Origin: Rhodocyclus purpureus
GTDB lineage: Bacteria > Pseudomonadota > Gammaproteobacteria > Burkholderiales > Rhodocyclaceae
Reading direction: 5' to 3'
Length of the DNA: 54,676 nt
NCBI RefSeq assembly: GCF_016653115.1
Contig: NZ_NHRX01000064.1
Span: 1-54,676, forward strand
The notes under the pieces were generated by a model that had not been told where the DNA came from, searched no databases, and saw only the letters and a list, made by a program, of their open reading frames with translations. A program made the position numbers and the translations under genes. Below, piece after piece: positions 32,437-40,451 of the stretch (its first letter is position 1; the number at the start of each line of letters is the position of its first letter).

Positions 32437-33834
32437 ATGACGAACCCCGTTGCCAACGTAGTTTTCGATCCCGACATGCTTCGCCGCTTCGACGTGAACG
32501 GCCCGCGTTACACGTCGTACCCGACGGCCGACCGCTTCGTCGAAGCCTTCGGCGCCGATGCATACACGGCTTGGCTCGGCAAGCGCAACATCGGCGGTGT
32601 CAAGAAACAGCTCTCATTATACTTTCACATCCCCTTCTGCAACACGATCTGCTACTACTGCGGTTGCAGCAAGATCATCACCAAGGATCACAGTCGCTCC
32701 GCCAAGTACCTCGAGTACCTCGACAAGGAGATGGCGCTGACGAAGAGCTTCATGGAGGAGGGCGACAACGAGGTCGCGCAACTGCACTGGGGCGGCGGCT
32801 CGCCGACCTTCCTCAACGACGAGGAAATCGCGCGCCTGATGGGCAGCATCAAGAAGCACTTCAAGCTGATCGACGATGGCGAGTACTCGATCGAGATCGA
32901 CCCGCGCAAGGTGTCCCGCGCGACCGTCGAAATGCTCGGCCGGCTCGGCTTCAACCGCATGAGCATCGGCGTCCAGGACCTCGACGAGGACGTGCAGAAG
33001 GCCGTCAACCGCATCCAGAGCGAGGACGAAACGCGCATGGTGATGGAGGCGGCGCGTGACAACGGCTTCAAGTCGATCAGCGTCGACCTGATCTACGGCT
33101 TGCCGAAACAGAGCTTGAGCACCGTCAATCGTACCCTCGACCGCGTCCTGGCGATGAGCCCCGACCGCCTGTCGATCTACAACTACGCGCACCTGCCGAG
33201 CCTGTTCAAGCCGCAGCGGCGCATCCTGCAGGAAGACCTGCCGACCGCCGACCAGCGCATGCAGATCCTGGCGCTGGCGATCCGCCGCCTGACCGAGGCC
33301 GGCTACGTCTTCATCGGCATGGACCACTTCGCCAAGCCCGACGACGAACTCGCCGTCGCGCAGCGCCAGGGCCGCCTGCACCGCAACTTCCAGGGCTACT
33401 CGACGCACGCCGACTGCGACCTGCTCGCCTTCGGCGCCACCTCGATCGGCAAGGTCGGTCCGACCTACAGCCAGAACGTGAAGACGATCGAGGAGTACTA
33501 CGACCGCCTCGACCATAACCTGCTGCCCGTCTTCCGCGGCATCGAACTGAACGCCGACGACCTGGTGCGCCGTTCGATCATCCAGTCGCTGATGTGCCAC
33601 TTCGAGCTGTCGATCGAGTCGATCGAGATCGCCCACCTGCTCGACTTCAAGACCTACTTCGCCCAGGAACTCGAAGACCTGCGCGAGCACGAGAAGGCGG
33701 GCCTCCTGCGCATCGACGACAAGTGGATCACCGTGCTGCCGGCCGGCCGCATGCTGGTGCGCGCGATCTCGATGGTGTTCGACCGCTACCTGCGTGCCGA
33801 CCGCCAGCGCACGCGTTACTCGAAGGTCATCTAA
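32437..33834 (+). CDS. hemN: Oxygen-independent coproporphyrinogen III oxidase
   Basis: Protein of 465 residues from MTNPVANVVFDPDM. It has the radical-SAM cluster motif C68-x3-C72-x2-C75-x-C77 (HIPFCNTICYYCGC), the HemN-specific N-terminal NGPRYTSYPTADRF, LHWGGGSPTFL, EIDPRKVS and GFNRMSIGVQD. It oxidatively decarboxylates coproporphyrinogen III in haem synthesis without oxygen. The FNR-type promoter upstream fits induction at low oxygen. It is 27 bases before the SafE-like gene and probably heads an operon through copA. Confidence 0.97.
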   Translation: MTNPVANVVFDPDMLRRFDVNGPRYTSYPTADRFVEAFGADAYTAWLGKRNIGGVKKQLSLYFHIPFCNTICYYCGCSKIITKDHSRSAKYLEYLDKEMALTKSFMEEGDNEVAQLHWGGGSPTFLNDEEIARLMGSIKKHFKLIDDGEYSIEIDPRKVSRATVEMLGRLGFNRMSIGVQDLDEDVQKAVNRIQSEDETRMVMEAARDNGFKSISVDLIYGLPKQSLSTVNRTLDRVLAMSPDRLSIYNYAHLPSLFKPQRRILQEDLPTADQRMQILALAIRRLTEAGYVFIGMDHFAKPDDELAVAQRQGRLHRNFQGYSTHADCDLLAFGATSIGKVGPTYSQNVKTIEEYYDRLDHNLLPVFRGIELNADDLVRRSIIQSLMCHFELSIESIEIAHLLDFKTYFAQELEDLREHEKAGLLRIDDKWITVLPAGRMLVRAISMVFDRYLRADRQRTRYSKVI

Positions 33835-33861
33835 GCGCCGTCTGCCGCGGCCGCCCGATCG

Positions 33862-34575
33862 ATGCCGGAAAGCGGCCTGCTGGCGCTGTTTCTGGTCGGC
33901 CTGCTCGGCGGCGGGCACTGCGTCGGCATGTGCGGCGGCATCGTCGGCGCTCTGTCCCTGGGCGGCGCCGCCACTCCGCTGCGCCGTGCCGGGGCGGCCG
34001 GAGGGGGCTTCTCGGCGCTGCCGCTGCACCTTGCCTACAACGCCGGGCGCATCGCCAGCTACGTGCTGGCGGGGGCGCTTGCCGGCGCGCTCGGCGGCGC
34101 CAGCCTGGTCCTCGCCGGCCAGTTGCCGCTGCGCCTCGTCCTGTCGACGCTGGCCAACCTGATGCTGATCGCGCTCGGCGCGCATCTCGCCGGCAGCAGT
34201 GGTGTCATCGCCTTCGTCGAGCGCGGCGGACAGCGCCTGTGGCGCTTCGTCAGTCCGCTCAGCGGGCGCTTCCTGCCCGTGCGCGGCGTCGCCCAGGCCT
34301 TCCCGCTCGGGCTGCTGTGGGGCTGGTTGCCGTGCGGACTGGTTTATAGTGCACTGGTGACCGCGCTCGGCAGCGGTTCGGCGCTGAACGGCGCGCTGGC
34401 CATGCTGTCTTTCGGACTGGGGACGCTGCCCAACCTGCTGCTTGCCGGCCTGCTGGCGGCGCGCCTTCGGCACTGGCTGGCGCGTCGCTGGCTGCGCCTT
34501 GCCGCAGGACTGATCGTCGCCGGCTTCGGCGTCCATGGGCTGCTCGGCGTCCTGCGTCTTTGGCTTGAACTCTAG
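33862..34575 (+). CDS. SafE/TauE-like membrane protein (COG2836 type)
   Basis: Protein of 237 residues with six membrane helices. The signature GGGHCVGMCGGI near the N-terminus and GWLPCGLVYSALVTAL in the middle are typical of the sulfite-exporter TauE/SafE-like subfamily found next to cbb3-oxidase and copper genes. The paired Cys (C20/C24 and C156) could bind copper; this is inference. It lies between hemN and a Usp/copper ATPase pair, which supports a role in oxidase cofactor delivery or copper handling rather than sulfite export. Confidence 0.8.
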   Translation: MPESGLLALFLVGLLGGGHCVGMCGGIVGALSLGGAATPLRRAGAAGGGFSALPLHLAYNAGRIASYVLAGALAGALGGASLVLAGQLPLRLVLSTLANLMLIALGAHLAGSSGVIAFVERGGQRLWRFVSPLSGRFLPVRGVAQAFPLGLLWGWLPCGLVYSALVTALGSGSALNGALAMLSFGLGTLPNLLLAGLLAARLRHWLARRWLRLAAGLIVAGFGVHGLLGVLRLWLEL

Positions 34576-34584
34576 GAGATGGCG

Positions 34585-35010
34585 ATGAAGGTACTGATTC
34601 CGGTCGATGGTTCCGCCCACTCGGAGCGTGCGCTCGAGCGCTTCATTGAACTGGCGGCCGAGCTGGCGACGCCGCCCGAGGTGCATCTGCTGCACGTGCA
34701 TCTGCCGATTCCGGTCGGCCACGTGCAGAAGCATCTCGATCGCGGTGCGCTCGACGCCTACTACCGCAGCGAGGGCGACGCGGTGCTCGTCGCTCCCTCG
34801 GCGCGCCTCGAAGCTGCCGGGATCGCGTTTCAACGCCACCTGCACGTCGGCGAGCCCGCGGTGGTGATCAGGCATGTCGCGCAGGAGTTCGGCATCACGC
34901 TGATCGTCATGGGTACCCACGGCCGCGGTCGCGTGGCGACGGCGATGCTCGGCTCGGTCGCCGCCGAGGTCCTGCATCAGCTCGACTGCCCGGTGCTGCT
35001 GACGCGATGA
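34585..35010 (+). CDS. Universal stress protein (ATP-binding UspA type)
   Basis: Protein of 141 residues from [17 protein letters not shown]. An ATG two codons upstream is possible, but AGGAG lies six bases before the second start and abuts the first. It has the full nucleotide-binding motif G-x2-G-x9-G-S ([15 protein letters not shown]) and ends LDCPVLLTR. It is 9 bases after the SafE-like gene and overlaps copA by ATGA, so it is part of the hemN-copA operon and probably responds to low oxygen. Confidence 0.9.
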   Translation: MKVLIPVDGSAHSERALERFIELAAELATPPEVHLLHVHLPIPVGHVQKHLDRGALDAYYRSEGDAVLVAPSARLEAAGIAFQRHLHVGEPAVVIRHVAQEFGITLIVMGTHGRGRVATAMLGSVAAEVLHQLDCPVLLTR

Positions 35011-37472
35011 AGCCAGCGGCCGGCGGTCCCCGCCGGCTCGATCTGCCGGTCGCCGGGATGAGCTGTGCCGCGTGTTCGGCGCGGCTGGAGAAGGTCCTCA
35101 ACCGGCTGCCGGGGGTCAAGGCCTCGGTCGATCTCGCCGGCGAGCGCGCACGCGTCGAGCTGGCTGCGGCCGAAGGCGGCGCCGCCGCACCCGTGACCAC
35201 GCCGCAGCAGGTGCTGGGGGCGATCGAGAGGGCGGGATTCCGCGTTCCCGAGCAGACGGTCGAACTCGCCGTCGAGGGCATGAGCTGCGCCGCGTGTTCG
35301 GCGCGCCTGGAGAAGGTGCTCAACCGCCTGCCGGGTGTCGTCGCCACGGTCGACCTGGCCAGCGAGCGCGCGCGCATCCGCTACGTTCCTGGCCTCGCCG
35401 ACCCGGCGAGCCTGGCGCTGGTGATCGCCGCTGCCGGCTTCGTCGGCCGCGTCCCCGAGGGCGACGCCGGGCGCGCGCGTGCCGAGGAGAAGGCGCGCAA
35501 GCTCGCCGCCTGGCAGGCCGAGCTGCAGACTTTCTTGATTGCCGCCGTGCTGACCTTGCCGCTGCTGCTGCCGATGCTGGTGATGCCGTGGTCTCTTTCC
35601 GGCGGCGGGCAGCATGGGATGGCGGCGATGGAGTGGCTGCCGCGCTGGTCGCAGCTGCTGCTGGCGACGCCGGTGCAGTTCTGGGCCGGCTGGCGCTTCT
35701 ACGCGGGCGGCTGGAATTCCCTGCGTGGCGGCGGTGCCAACATGGACGTGCTGGTCGCGCTCGGCTCGACCATGGCCTGGGCGTTCAGCGCGGTGGTCAC
35801 CGTGTTCGGGCTCGACACGCTGCACGTCTATTTCGAGGCCTCGGCCGCGGTGATCACGCTGGTGCTGCTCGGCAAGCTGCTCGAGGCGCGCGCCCGGCTG
35901 CGCATGTCGGAGGCGATCGAGGCCTTGCTGCGCCTGCAGCCGAAGACCGCGCGCGTCGAGCGCGACGGCCGCCTGGTCGACATCGACGCGGCGCTGCTGC
36001 TGCCGGGCGACGTTTTCGTCGTGCGTCCCGGCGACAGCATCCCGGTCGACGGCGAGGTGATCGACGGTGCCTCCAGCGTCGATGAGGCGATGCTCTCCGG
36101 CGAGAGCATGCCGCTGCCGAAGCGCGCCGGCGACCGCGTCTTCGCGGCGACGGCCAACGGCGAGGGGATGCTGCGCTGCCGCGCGACCGGCGTCGGCGAG
36201 CATACCCTGCTCGCCGGGATCATCCGCCGCGTCGCCGAGGCGCAGGCCTCGAAGGCGCCCGTGCAGCAGCTGGCCGACCGCATCTCGGCGGTGTTCGTCC
36301 CGGTGGTGTGCGCGCTGGCGCTGTTCACCTTCGTCGGCTGGCTCTTCTTCGTCGGTGATTTCACGCAGGCGCTGGTCAATGCCGTCGCCGTCCTCGTCAT
36401 CGCCTGTCCGTGCGCGCTGGGTCTGGCGACGCCGACCGCCGTTGCTGTCGGCGTCGGCCAGGGCGCGCGCGCCGGCATCCTCGTGCGCGACGTCGGCGCG
36501 CTCGAACGCGCGGCCGATCTCTCGGTGCTCGTCATCGACAAGACCGGGACGCTGACGCGCGGCGAGCCGGCACTGACCGACATCGTCGCCCTTGCCGCAG
36601 AGCACGACGAAGGCCGGCTGCTCGCGCTTGCTGCAGCGCTGGAGCAGGGCTCCGAACACCCGCTGGCGCGCGCCATCCTGCGTCATGCCGAGGCCGATGG
36701 GCTGATCGCGACGGACCGCCGGGGCGGGGCGCTGCCTGCGCTCTCCAGCTTCGTCGCCGTCCCCGGCCGCGGCGTCGAGGGCGTGGTCGATGGTCGTCGC
36801 CTGCGCCTGGGGGCGCCCGACTGGTTCGCGGGCCTGGACCTGCCGGAAGACGCGATCGCCGCGCTGGCCGGCACCGGCAAGACCGTCGTCGCCCTCGCCG
36901 ACGACGAGCGCGTGCTCGCGCTGTTCGCCATCGCCGACGCGCTGCGCGAGACTTCCAAGGCCGCCGTCGCCCGCCTGAAGGCGCGCGGGCTGCGCCTCGT
37001 CATGCTCACCGGCGATAACGCGGCGACCGCCGCGGCGATCGCCGCCCAGGCGGGCATCGACGAGTTCCGCGCCGGCGTCCTGCCCGGCGACAAGGCGGCT
37101 GCGGTCGAGGCACTGAAGGCTTCCGGCAAGGTGGTCGGCATGGTCGGCGACGGCATCAACGACGCGCCGGCGCTGGCCGCGGCCGACGTCGGCTTTGCCA
37201 TCGGCGCCGGTTCCGACGCTGCGATCGAGGCGGCCGATCTGACCCTGGTGCGCAACGACCTCGCCGGTGTCGGCGACGCGATCCTGCTCTCGCGCGCGAC
37301 GCGCAGCAAGATTCGCCAGAACCTATTCTTCGCCTTCGTCTACAACGCGCTCGGATTGCCGCTGGCGGCGCTCGGTTTCCTCAACCCGGTGATCGCCGGG
37401 GCGGCGATGGCGATGAGTTCGGTCTCGGTGCTCAGCAACTCGCTGCTGCTGCGCCGCTGGCGGCCGCGCTGA
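35007..37472 (+). CDS. copA: P1B-type copper-transporting ATPase (CopA/CcoI-like)
   Basis: Protein of 821 residues. Two N-terminal heavy-metal-associated domains carry [15 protein letters not shown] at C20/C23 and C94/C97. Eight membrane helices follow, with the ion-binding CPC at 467-469 ([15 protein letters not shown]). The actuator TGE-equivalent is [10 protein letters not shown], the phosphorylation site is [10 protein letters not shown] (D511), the nucleotide-binding HP is SEHPLARAI, and the hinge is [17 protein letters not shown]. It exports Cu+ from the cytoplasm. As part of the hemN operon it may supply copper for cbb3-type oxidase (CcoI role) as well as resistance. The two metal-binding modules share an unusually similar DNA segment. 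Confidence 0.95.
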   Translation: MKPAAGGPRRLDLPVAGMSCAACSARLEKVLNRLPGVKASVDLAGERARVELAAAEGGAAAPVTTPQQVLGAIERAGFRVPEQTVELAVEGMSCAACSARLEKVLNRLPGVVATVDLASERARIRYVPGLADPASLALVIAAAGFVGRVPEGDAGRARAEEKARKLAAWQAELQTFLIAAVLTLPLLLPMLVMPWSLSGGGQHGMAAMEWLPRWSQLLLATPVQFWAGWRFYAGGWNSLRGGGANMDVLVALGSTMAWAFSAVVTVFGLDTLHVYFEASAAVITLVLLGKLLEARARLRMSEAIEALLRLQPKTARVERDGRLVDIDAALLLPGDVFVVRPGDSIPVDGEVIDGASSVDEAMLSGESMPLPKRAGDRVFAATANGEGMLRCRATGVGEHTLLAGIIRRVAEAQASKAPVQQLADRISAVFVPVVCALALFTFVGWLFFVGDFTQALVNAVAVLVIACPCALGLATPTAVAVGVGQGARAGILVRDVGALERAADLSVLVIDKTGTLTRGEPALTDIVALAAEHDEGRLLALAAALEQGSEHPLARAILRHAEADGLIATDRRGGALPALSSFVAVPGRGVEGVVDGRRLRLGAPDWFAGLDLPEDAIAALAGTGKTVVALADDERVLALFAIADALRETSKAAVARLKARGLRLVMLTGDNAATAAAIAAQAGIDEFRAGVLPGDKAAAVEALKASGKVVGMVGDGINDAPALAAADVGFAIGAGSDAAIEAADLTLVRNDLAGVGDAILLSRATRSKIRQNLFFAFVYNALGLPLAALGFLNPVIAGAAMAMSSVSVLSNSLLLRRWRPR

Positions 37473-37557
37473 TCGTCCACAAGCCTGGCGTCGGCGCGGC
37501 ACCGGGGACGGCGTTCGCGTTATCATTGTGGCTGGTGTTCAATCTGGAGTTTCTTGC

Positions 37558-37767
37558 ATGGCAACCATCACCCTCAAAGTCGACGGCATGATCTGCGATA
37601 CCTGCACGCAAAACCTGCACGGAATTTTCCGTGCGATGGCCGGGATCAACGACGCCGTGGTCACGCTGAACCCCGGTCAGGTGACGATCGACTACGATCC
37701 GGAGATCATCGGCATGGAAGATTTCCGCGAAGCGATCGAGCTGGCCGGTTTCGATCTGGTCGCCTGA
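37558..37767 (+). CDS. Heavy-metal-associated domain protein (copper chaperone-like)
   Basis: Protein of 69 residues from MATITLKVDGMICDTCTQNL, with GGAG upstream. It is a single HMA ferredoxin-like fold with the metal motif M-x-C-x2-C (MICDTC) and ends EAIELAGFDLVA. CopZ-like proteins carry Cu+ to P1B ATPases; the copA gene lies 85 bases upstream on the same strand. The motif MICDTC differs from the usual MTCxxC/MSCxxC of CopZ and from the MSCAAC of the neighbour's domains, so the metal and partner are not certain. Confidence 0.88.
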   Translation: MATITLKVDGMICDTCTQNLHGIFRAMAGINDAVVTLNPGQVTIDYDPEIIGMEDFREAIELAGFDLVA

Positions 37768-37810
37768 GTTCGCGACTCCCCGGGCCGATCACGCAGCCAG
37801 GCTGATCACG

Positions 37811-38935
37811 ATGCGCGCCACGGCCGACGCCCCGGGTTCCGCAATCGCTGGCGACGAGGCGCTGGCGCTCGCCAGCGAGCTGCTGCAGCTGGCGCGCGCG
37901 CATGGGGAACTGCCCGCGTCGATCGACGAACTCGACGAGCGGCGGCTCTGCGCCGAACTGGCTGCGGTGATCCGCGCCTGGTCGGCGGGCGAAGGACGCT
38001 CGGCGCGTCTCTTCCGGCTCGGTGCCGAAGGCGCGCTGCTGCTCGGGATGGCGGCGCTGCCCCGCCTTCCCCTCGCCGCGGCCTGCAGGATCGCGGCGAA
38101 TGCGGCGCTGGCCGCGGTGTCCGGCGCCGGGGTCCGTCCGGCCCTGCTGCTGGCGGCGGCCGGCGCCCTTTTAACTGAAGAAGAAGCTGCCGCGCTGCTC
38201 GCCGCCGTCGGCGCCGACACGCCGTCGGCACTCCATCGCCTGCCGGCGAGTTGCCTCGACAGCCTCGTCCTCGCGCTCGCGCATCAGCCCGCGGCGCGCT
38301 TCGGCTGGCGCGGGGCACTGCCCGGTGACCGGCTGATCCTTTCCCAGGCGCTCGGTGGCGGCATCCTGCTCGACGCCTGGCGTTCCGGTGAGCTGGCGAG
38401 CGAGGCCAGGGAGGCCCTGCTCGGCGAGCTGACGCAGCCGCCGACAGCGGGCCCGGTGCTGGCCTGCATGGAGCACGTCCATGCGCAGAGCGTCGCCAGC
38501 GAGCGCGGTCTGCTCGGCGCCCTGCTCGAACTGTGCAGCGATGCCCCCGCAAGCGTCGGCGCGCGCATCGACCTCGCCGCCTTGCCCGTGCTGCACGGTG
38601 CCCCCGAGCATCTCGCCGCATCGCCGGCGCTGGGCAGCGCTGCGCGCCGCAACCTCGATCGCGATGCTGCGTCGTTGCGCCAAGATACCGATGTCCTGGT
38701 TGCACATCAGGCCACGCCCGCGCGCGAGTTGGCGCGACTCCTCGTCGCCGATCCCGTCCCCGGCGGCGGCTTGCTGGTCTGCTGTTCCCCGGAATCGGTC
38801 ACCGAAGTGCTGGCGACCCTGCTCGAGCTCGATTTCGGCCACGCCTCGCTGATCGGCGAAGTGGTCGCCGGTGAGCGCCGGGTGCAACTCGTCGCTCAGC
38901 GGCTGGCGGGCGAGGAGACCGAGGCGGGCAGGTAG
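37811..38935 (+). CDS. Degenerate SelD/AIR-synthase-like protein
   Basis: Protein of 374 residues. From about residue 175 on it follows the C-terminal half of selenophosphate synthetase: GDRLILSQALGGGILL (SelD GDxLILTKPLGTGVL), RGLLGALLEL (TGFGLLGHLLEM), GARIDLAALPVLHGA, and ADPVPGGGLLVCCSPESV (DPQTSGGLLxxV), ending ASLIGEVV. The catalytic Cys/Sec-Lys segment and the glycine-rich ATP site of the SelD N-terminus are absent. In their place is a 140-residue Ala/Leu-rich helical region. Key Asp residues of the metal/ATP site also appear replaced. I infer a non-catalytic paralogue or a protein with a new role. Its 3' end overlaps a minus-strand gene by 40 bases. Confidence 0.6.
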   Translation: MRATADAPGSAIAGDEALALASELLQLARAHGELPASIDELDERRLCAELAAVIRAWSAGEGRSARLFRLGAEGALLLGMAALPRLPLAAACRIAANAALAAVSGAGVRPALLLAAAGALLTEEEAAALLAAVGADTPSALHRLPASCLDSLVLALAHQPAARFGWRGALPGDRLILSQALGGGILLDAWRSGELASEAREALLGELTQPPTAGPVLACMEHVHAQSVASERGLLGALLELCSDAPASVGARIDLAALPVLHGAPEHLAASPALGSAARRNLDRDAASLRQDTDVLVAHQATPARELARLLVADPVPGGGLLVCCSPESVTEVLATLLELDFGHASLIGEVVAGERRVQLVAQRLAGEETEAGR

Positions 38936-39159
38936 GAAGCGCGCTGCTCCTGTGCCGACCCAGCAACGGGGCTGCCAGGCGGCGTGGTGTTCGACGCTGT
39001 CGCCTCGCTCCGCTGCGCGCCGGCACCCGCATCGACGATGCCCTTGATCGTGTCGTAGATGAGCATGGTGAGCACGCCGAAGACAAGCGCGAGGAGCAGC
39101 GCCGTCGTCTTGCCGATGTGGTCCGCGTGGATCTGCTTCAGTTTGCTGCCGATGCCCAT
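38896..39159 (-). CDS. Small single-span membrane protein, unknown function
   Basis: Protein of 87 residues beginning MGIGSKLKQIHADHIGKTT, with GGAAGG at good spacing. One membrane helix (ALLLALVFGVLTMLIYDTI) is followed by a short, low-complexity periplasmic or cytoplasmic tail (SNTTPPGSPVAGS). No family recognised. It is transcribed toward, and overlaps the last 40 bases of, the SelD-like gene on the opposite strand. The basic N-terminus suggests N-in topology. Confidence 0.6.
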   Translation of the reverse strand: MGIGSKLKQIHADHIGKTTALLLALVFGVLTMLIYDTIKGIVDAGAGAQRSEATASNTTPPGSPVAGSAQEQRASYLPASVSSPASR

Positions 39160-39292
39160 GGTTCCTTCCCCGAGATCGTCGCCGGCGCGGGCGACTTGGC
39201 CAAAAACGAAATTCTAACTGCTGGGCGGCGTGAAGGCGCGGCAGATTGCCCTGCGCCGACGGCCGCGTCTGGCGGCAGCCGAAGCGACGGCC

Positions 39293-39320
39293 TTGAGCTT
39301 GCGGCGAACTCGTCGATAAT
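39293..39320 (+). promoter_or_regulatory. Putative sigma-70 promoter of the DUF3313-like gene
   Basis: TTGAGC (39293-39298), a 16-base spacer and GATAAT (39315-39320) form a reasonable sigma-70 promoter. It would give a leader of about 90 bases before the ATG at 39420. The rest of the 260-base gap (39160-39419) shows no gene. Confidence 0.5.
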
Positions 39321-39419
39321 GAAGATGGCGGGCAATGGCCGCGGGGTGCGTGGGAGTGGCGAACCGGGCCTTGCAGCGCGTGGCGGAGTCCGCCGCCGGC
39401 ATCAAACTGGAGACAGATC

Positions 39420-40073
39420 ATGCGTATCCTGCCGTGGCTTTTCAGCGTGTCCTTCCTGCTCGCCGGCCCTGTCGTCGCCGCAGACGGGGATGGGGCGAAT
39501 TCGGGATTCCTCGGCGACAGCTATTCCCGGCTGGAAGACGCCCGCTCGCCCTCGGGGCATAAGGTCAGGCGCTGGATCTCACCGGCGCTCGGCGCGCGGA
39601 GCTACGAGGCGATGCTGCTGGAAAGGACGGTCCTCTGGCCGCAGCCCGCTGACTCGGCGCAGATCAGCGTGGCAACCCTGAACGAGATCGCTGCCTGCCT
39701 CGACGAGACGCTCGCGCGCGAACTGGGCGCGGTGCTCACCCTGAGCCCCGTGGCTGGCGCCAGGACCCTGCGCTTCAGGCCGGCGATCACCGCGGTCGCC
39801 GGCAAGGACATGGGTTTCAAGGCCTATCAGCTGTTGCCGATCGCCTTCATCGCCACCCTCGGCAGGACCACGAAGAAGGCCACCCTCTCGGTCGAGTACC
39901 AGATCCTCGATGCCGAAAGCGGCGAGGTCCTCGCCGCCGGGATGCGCGAAGATGCCGGGGAAGACATTGGCTCGGTCGGCGACCGGCTGACGCTGGACAG
40001 CGTCAGGCCGGCCATCGAGCGCTGGGCGAGGGATGCGCGCGCCTTCGTCGAGGCCGCCAGATCCGGGAAATAG
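39420..40073 (+). CDS. Exported DUF3313-like protein
   Basis: Protein of 217 residues with a signal peptide (MRILPWLFSVSFLLAGPVVAA). The mature part has the layout of the DUF3313 family: WISPALGARSYEAMLLERTVLWP, a helix LNEIAACLDETLARELG, then LRFRPAITAV and a strand-rich end with LSVEYQILDAESGEVLAAGM. Proteins of this family are small periplasmic or lipoproteins of unknown role; there is no lipobox Cys here. It is a single gene between oppositely oriented units. The family call is tentative. Confidence 0.6.
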   Translation: MRILPWLFSVSFLLAGPVVAADGDGANSGFLGDSYSRLEDARSPSGHKVRRWISPALGARSYEAMLLERTVLWPQPADSAQISVATLNEIAACLDETLARELGAVLTLSPVAGARTLRFRPAITAVAGKDMGFKAYQLLPIAFIATLGRTTKKATLSVEYQILDAESGEVLAAGMREDAGEDIGSVGDRLTLDSVRPAIERWARDARAFVEAARSGK

Positions 40074-40119
40074 ACCTGCCGAGCCCTGCCGACCGATCGC
40101 GGCGGAGAGCGGTCCGCGC

Positions 40120-40440
40120 TCAGTCCGGCTTGTGGATGAAGCTCGCGCGCTCGACCGTCGTCATCCAGACCAGCCCGTCACCGACGTGGCCGGTCTGCGC
40201 GAAGCGCGCGATGGCGTCGAAGATCGCATCGGCCACGTCGTCGGGAACGACGATCTCGATGCGCACCTTCGGGCTGTAGTCGGTCAGGTCCTCCTTGAAC
40301 GACTGCGGCGTGTGCCGCGCCGGCGCCGAGCAGCCCTCGGCCTTGCTCACGGTCATCCCGGGAAAACCCTTGATCTCGCGCAGCGCGTCGCGCAGCGCGG
40401 GCAGCTTGTTGGGACGGACGATGGCCTTGATTTCCTTCAT
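40120..40440 (-). CDS. PII-like protein linked to a metal RND pump
   Basis: Protein of 106 residues from MKEIKAIVRPNKLPALRDAL, close to GlnB (112). Conserved PII stretches are GMTVSKAEGC, PKVRIEIVVPDD and TGHVGDGLVWM (nucleotide-binding B- and C-loop regions). The T-loop is different. Where GlnB has KGHTELYRGAEY, this protein has ARHTPQSFKEDL, so the uridylylated Tyr51 is missing. It is the last gene of the RND metal-efflux operon, 11 bases after the pump gene. I infer a sensor of nucleotide or metal status for efflux rather than a nitrogen regulator. Confidence 0.85.
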   Translation of the reverse strand: MKEIKAIVRPNKLPALRDALREIKGFPGMTVSKAEGCSAPARHTPQSFKEDLTDYSPKVRIEIVVPDDVADAIFDAIARFAQTGHVGDGLVWMTTVERASFIHKPD

Positions 40441-40451
40441 GCAGGGCTCCT

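Noticed and set aside
32617-34977. 786-codon minus-strand open frame across hemN, the SafE-like gene and usp
   Set aside because: Spans three well-supported genes on the other strand and shows Gln/Arg/Ala-rich shadow composition.
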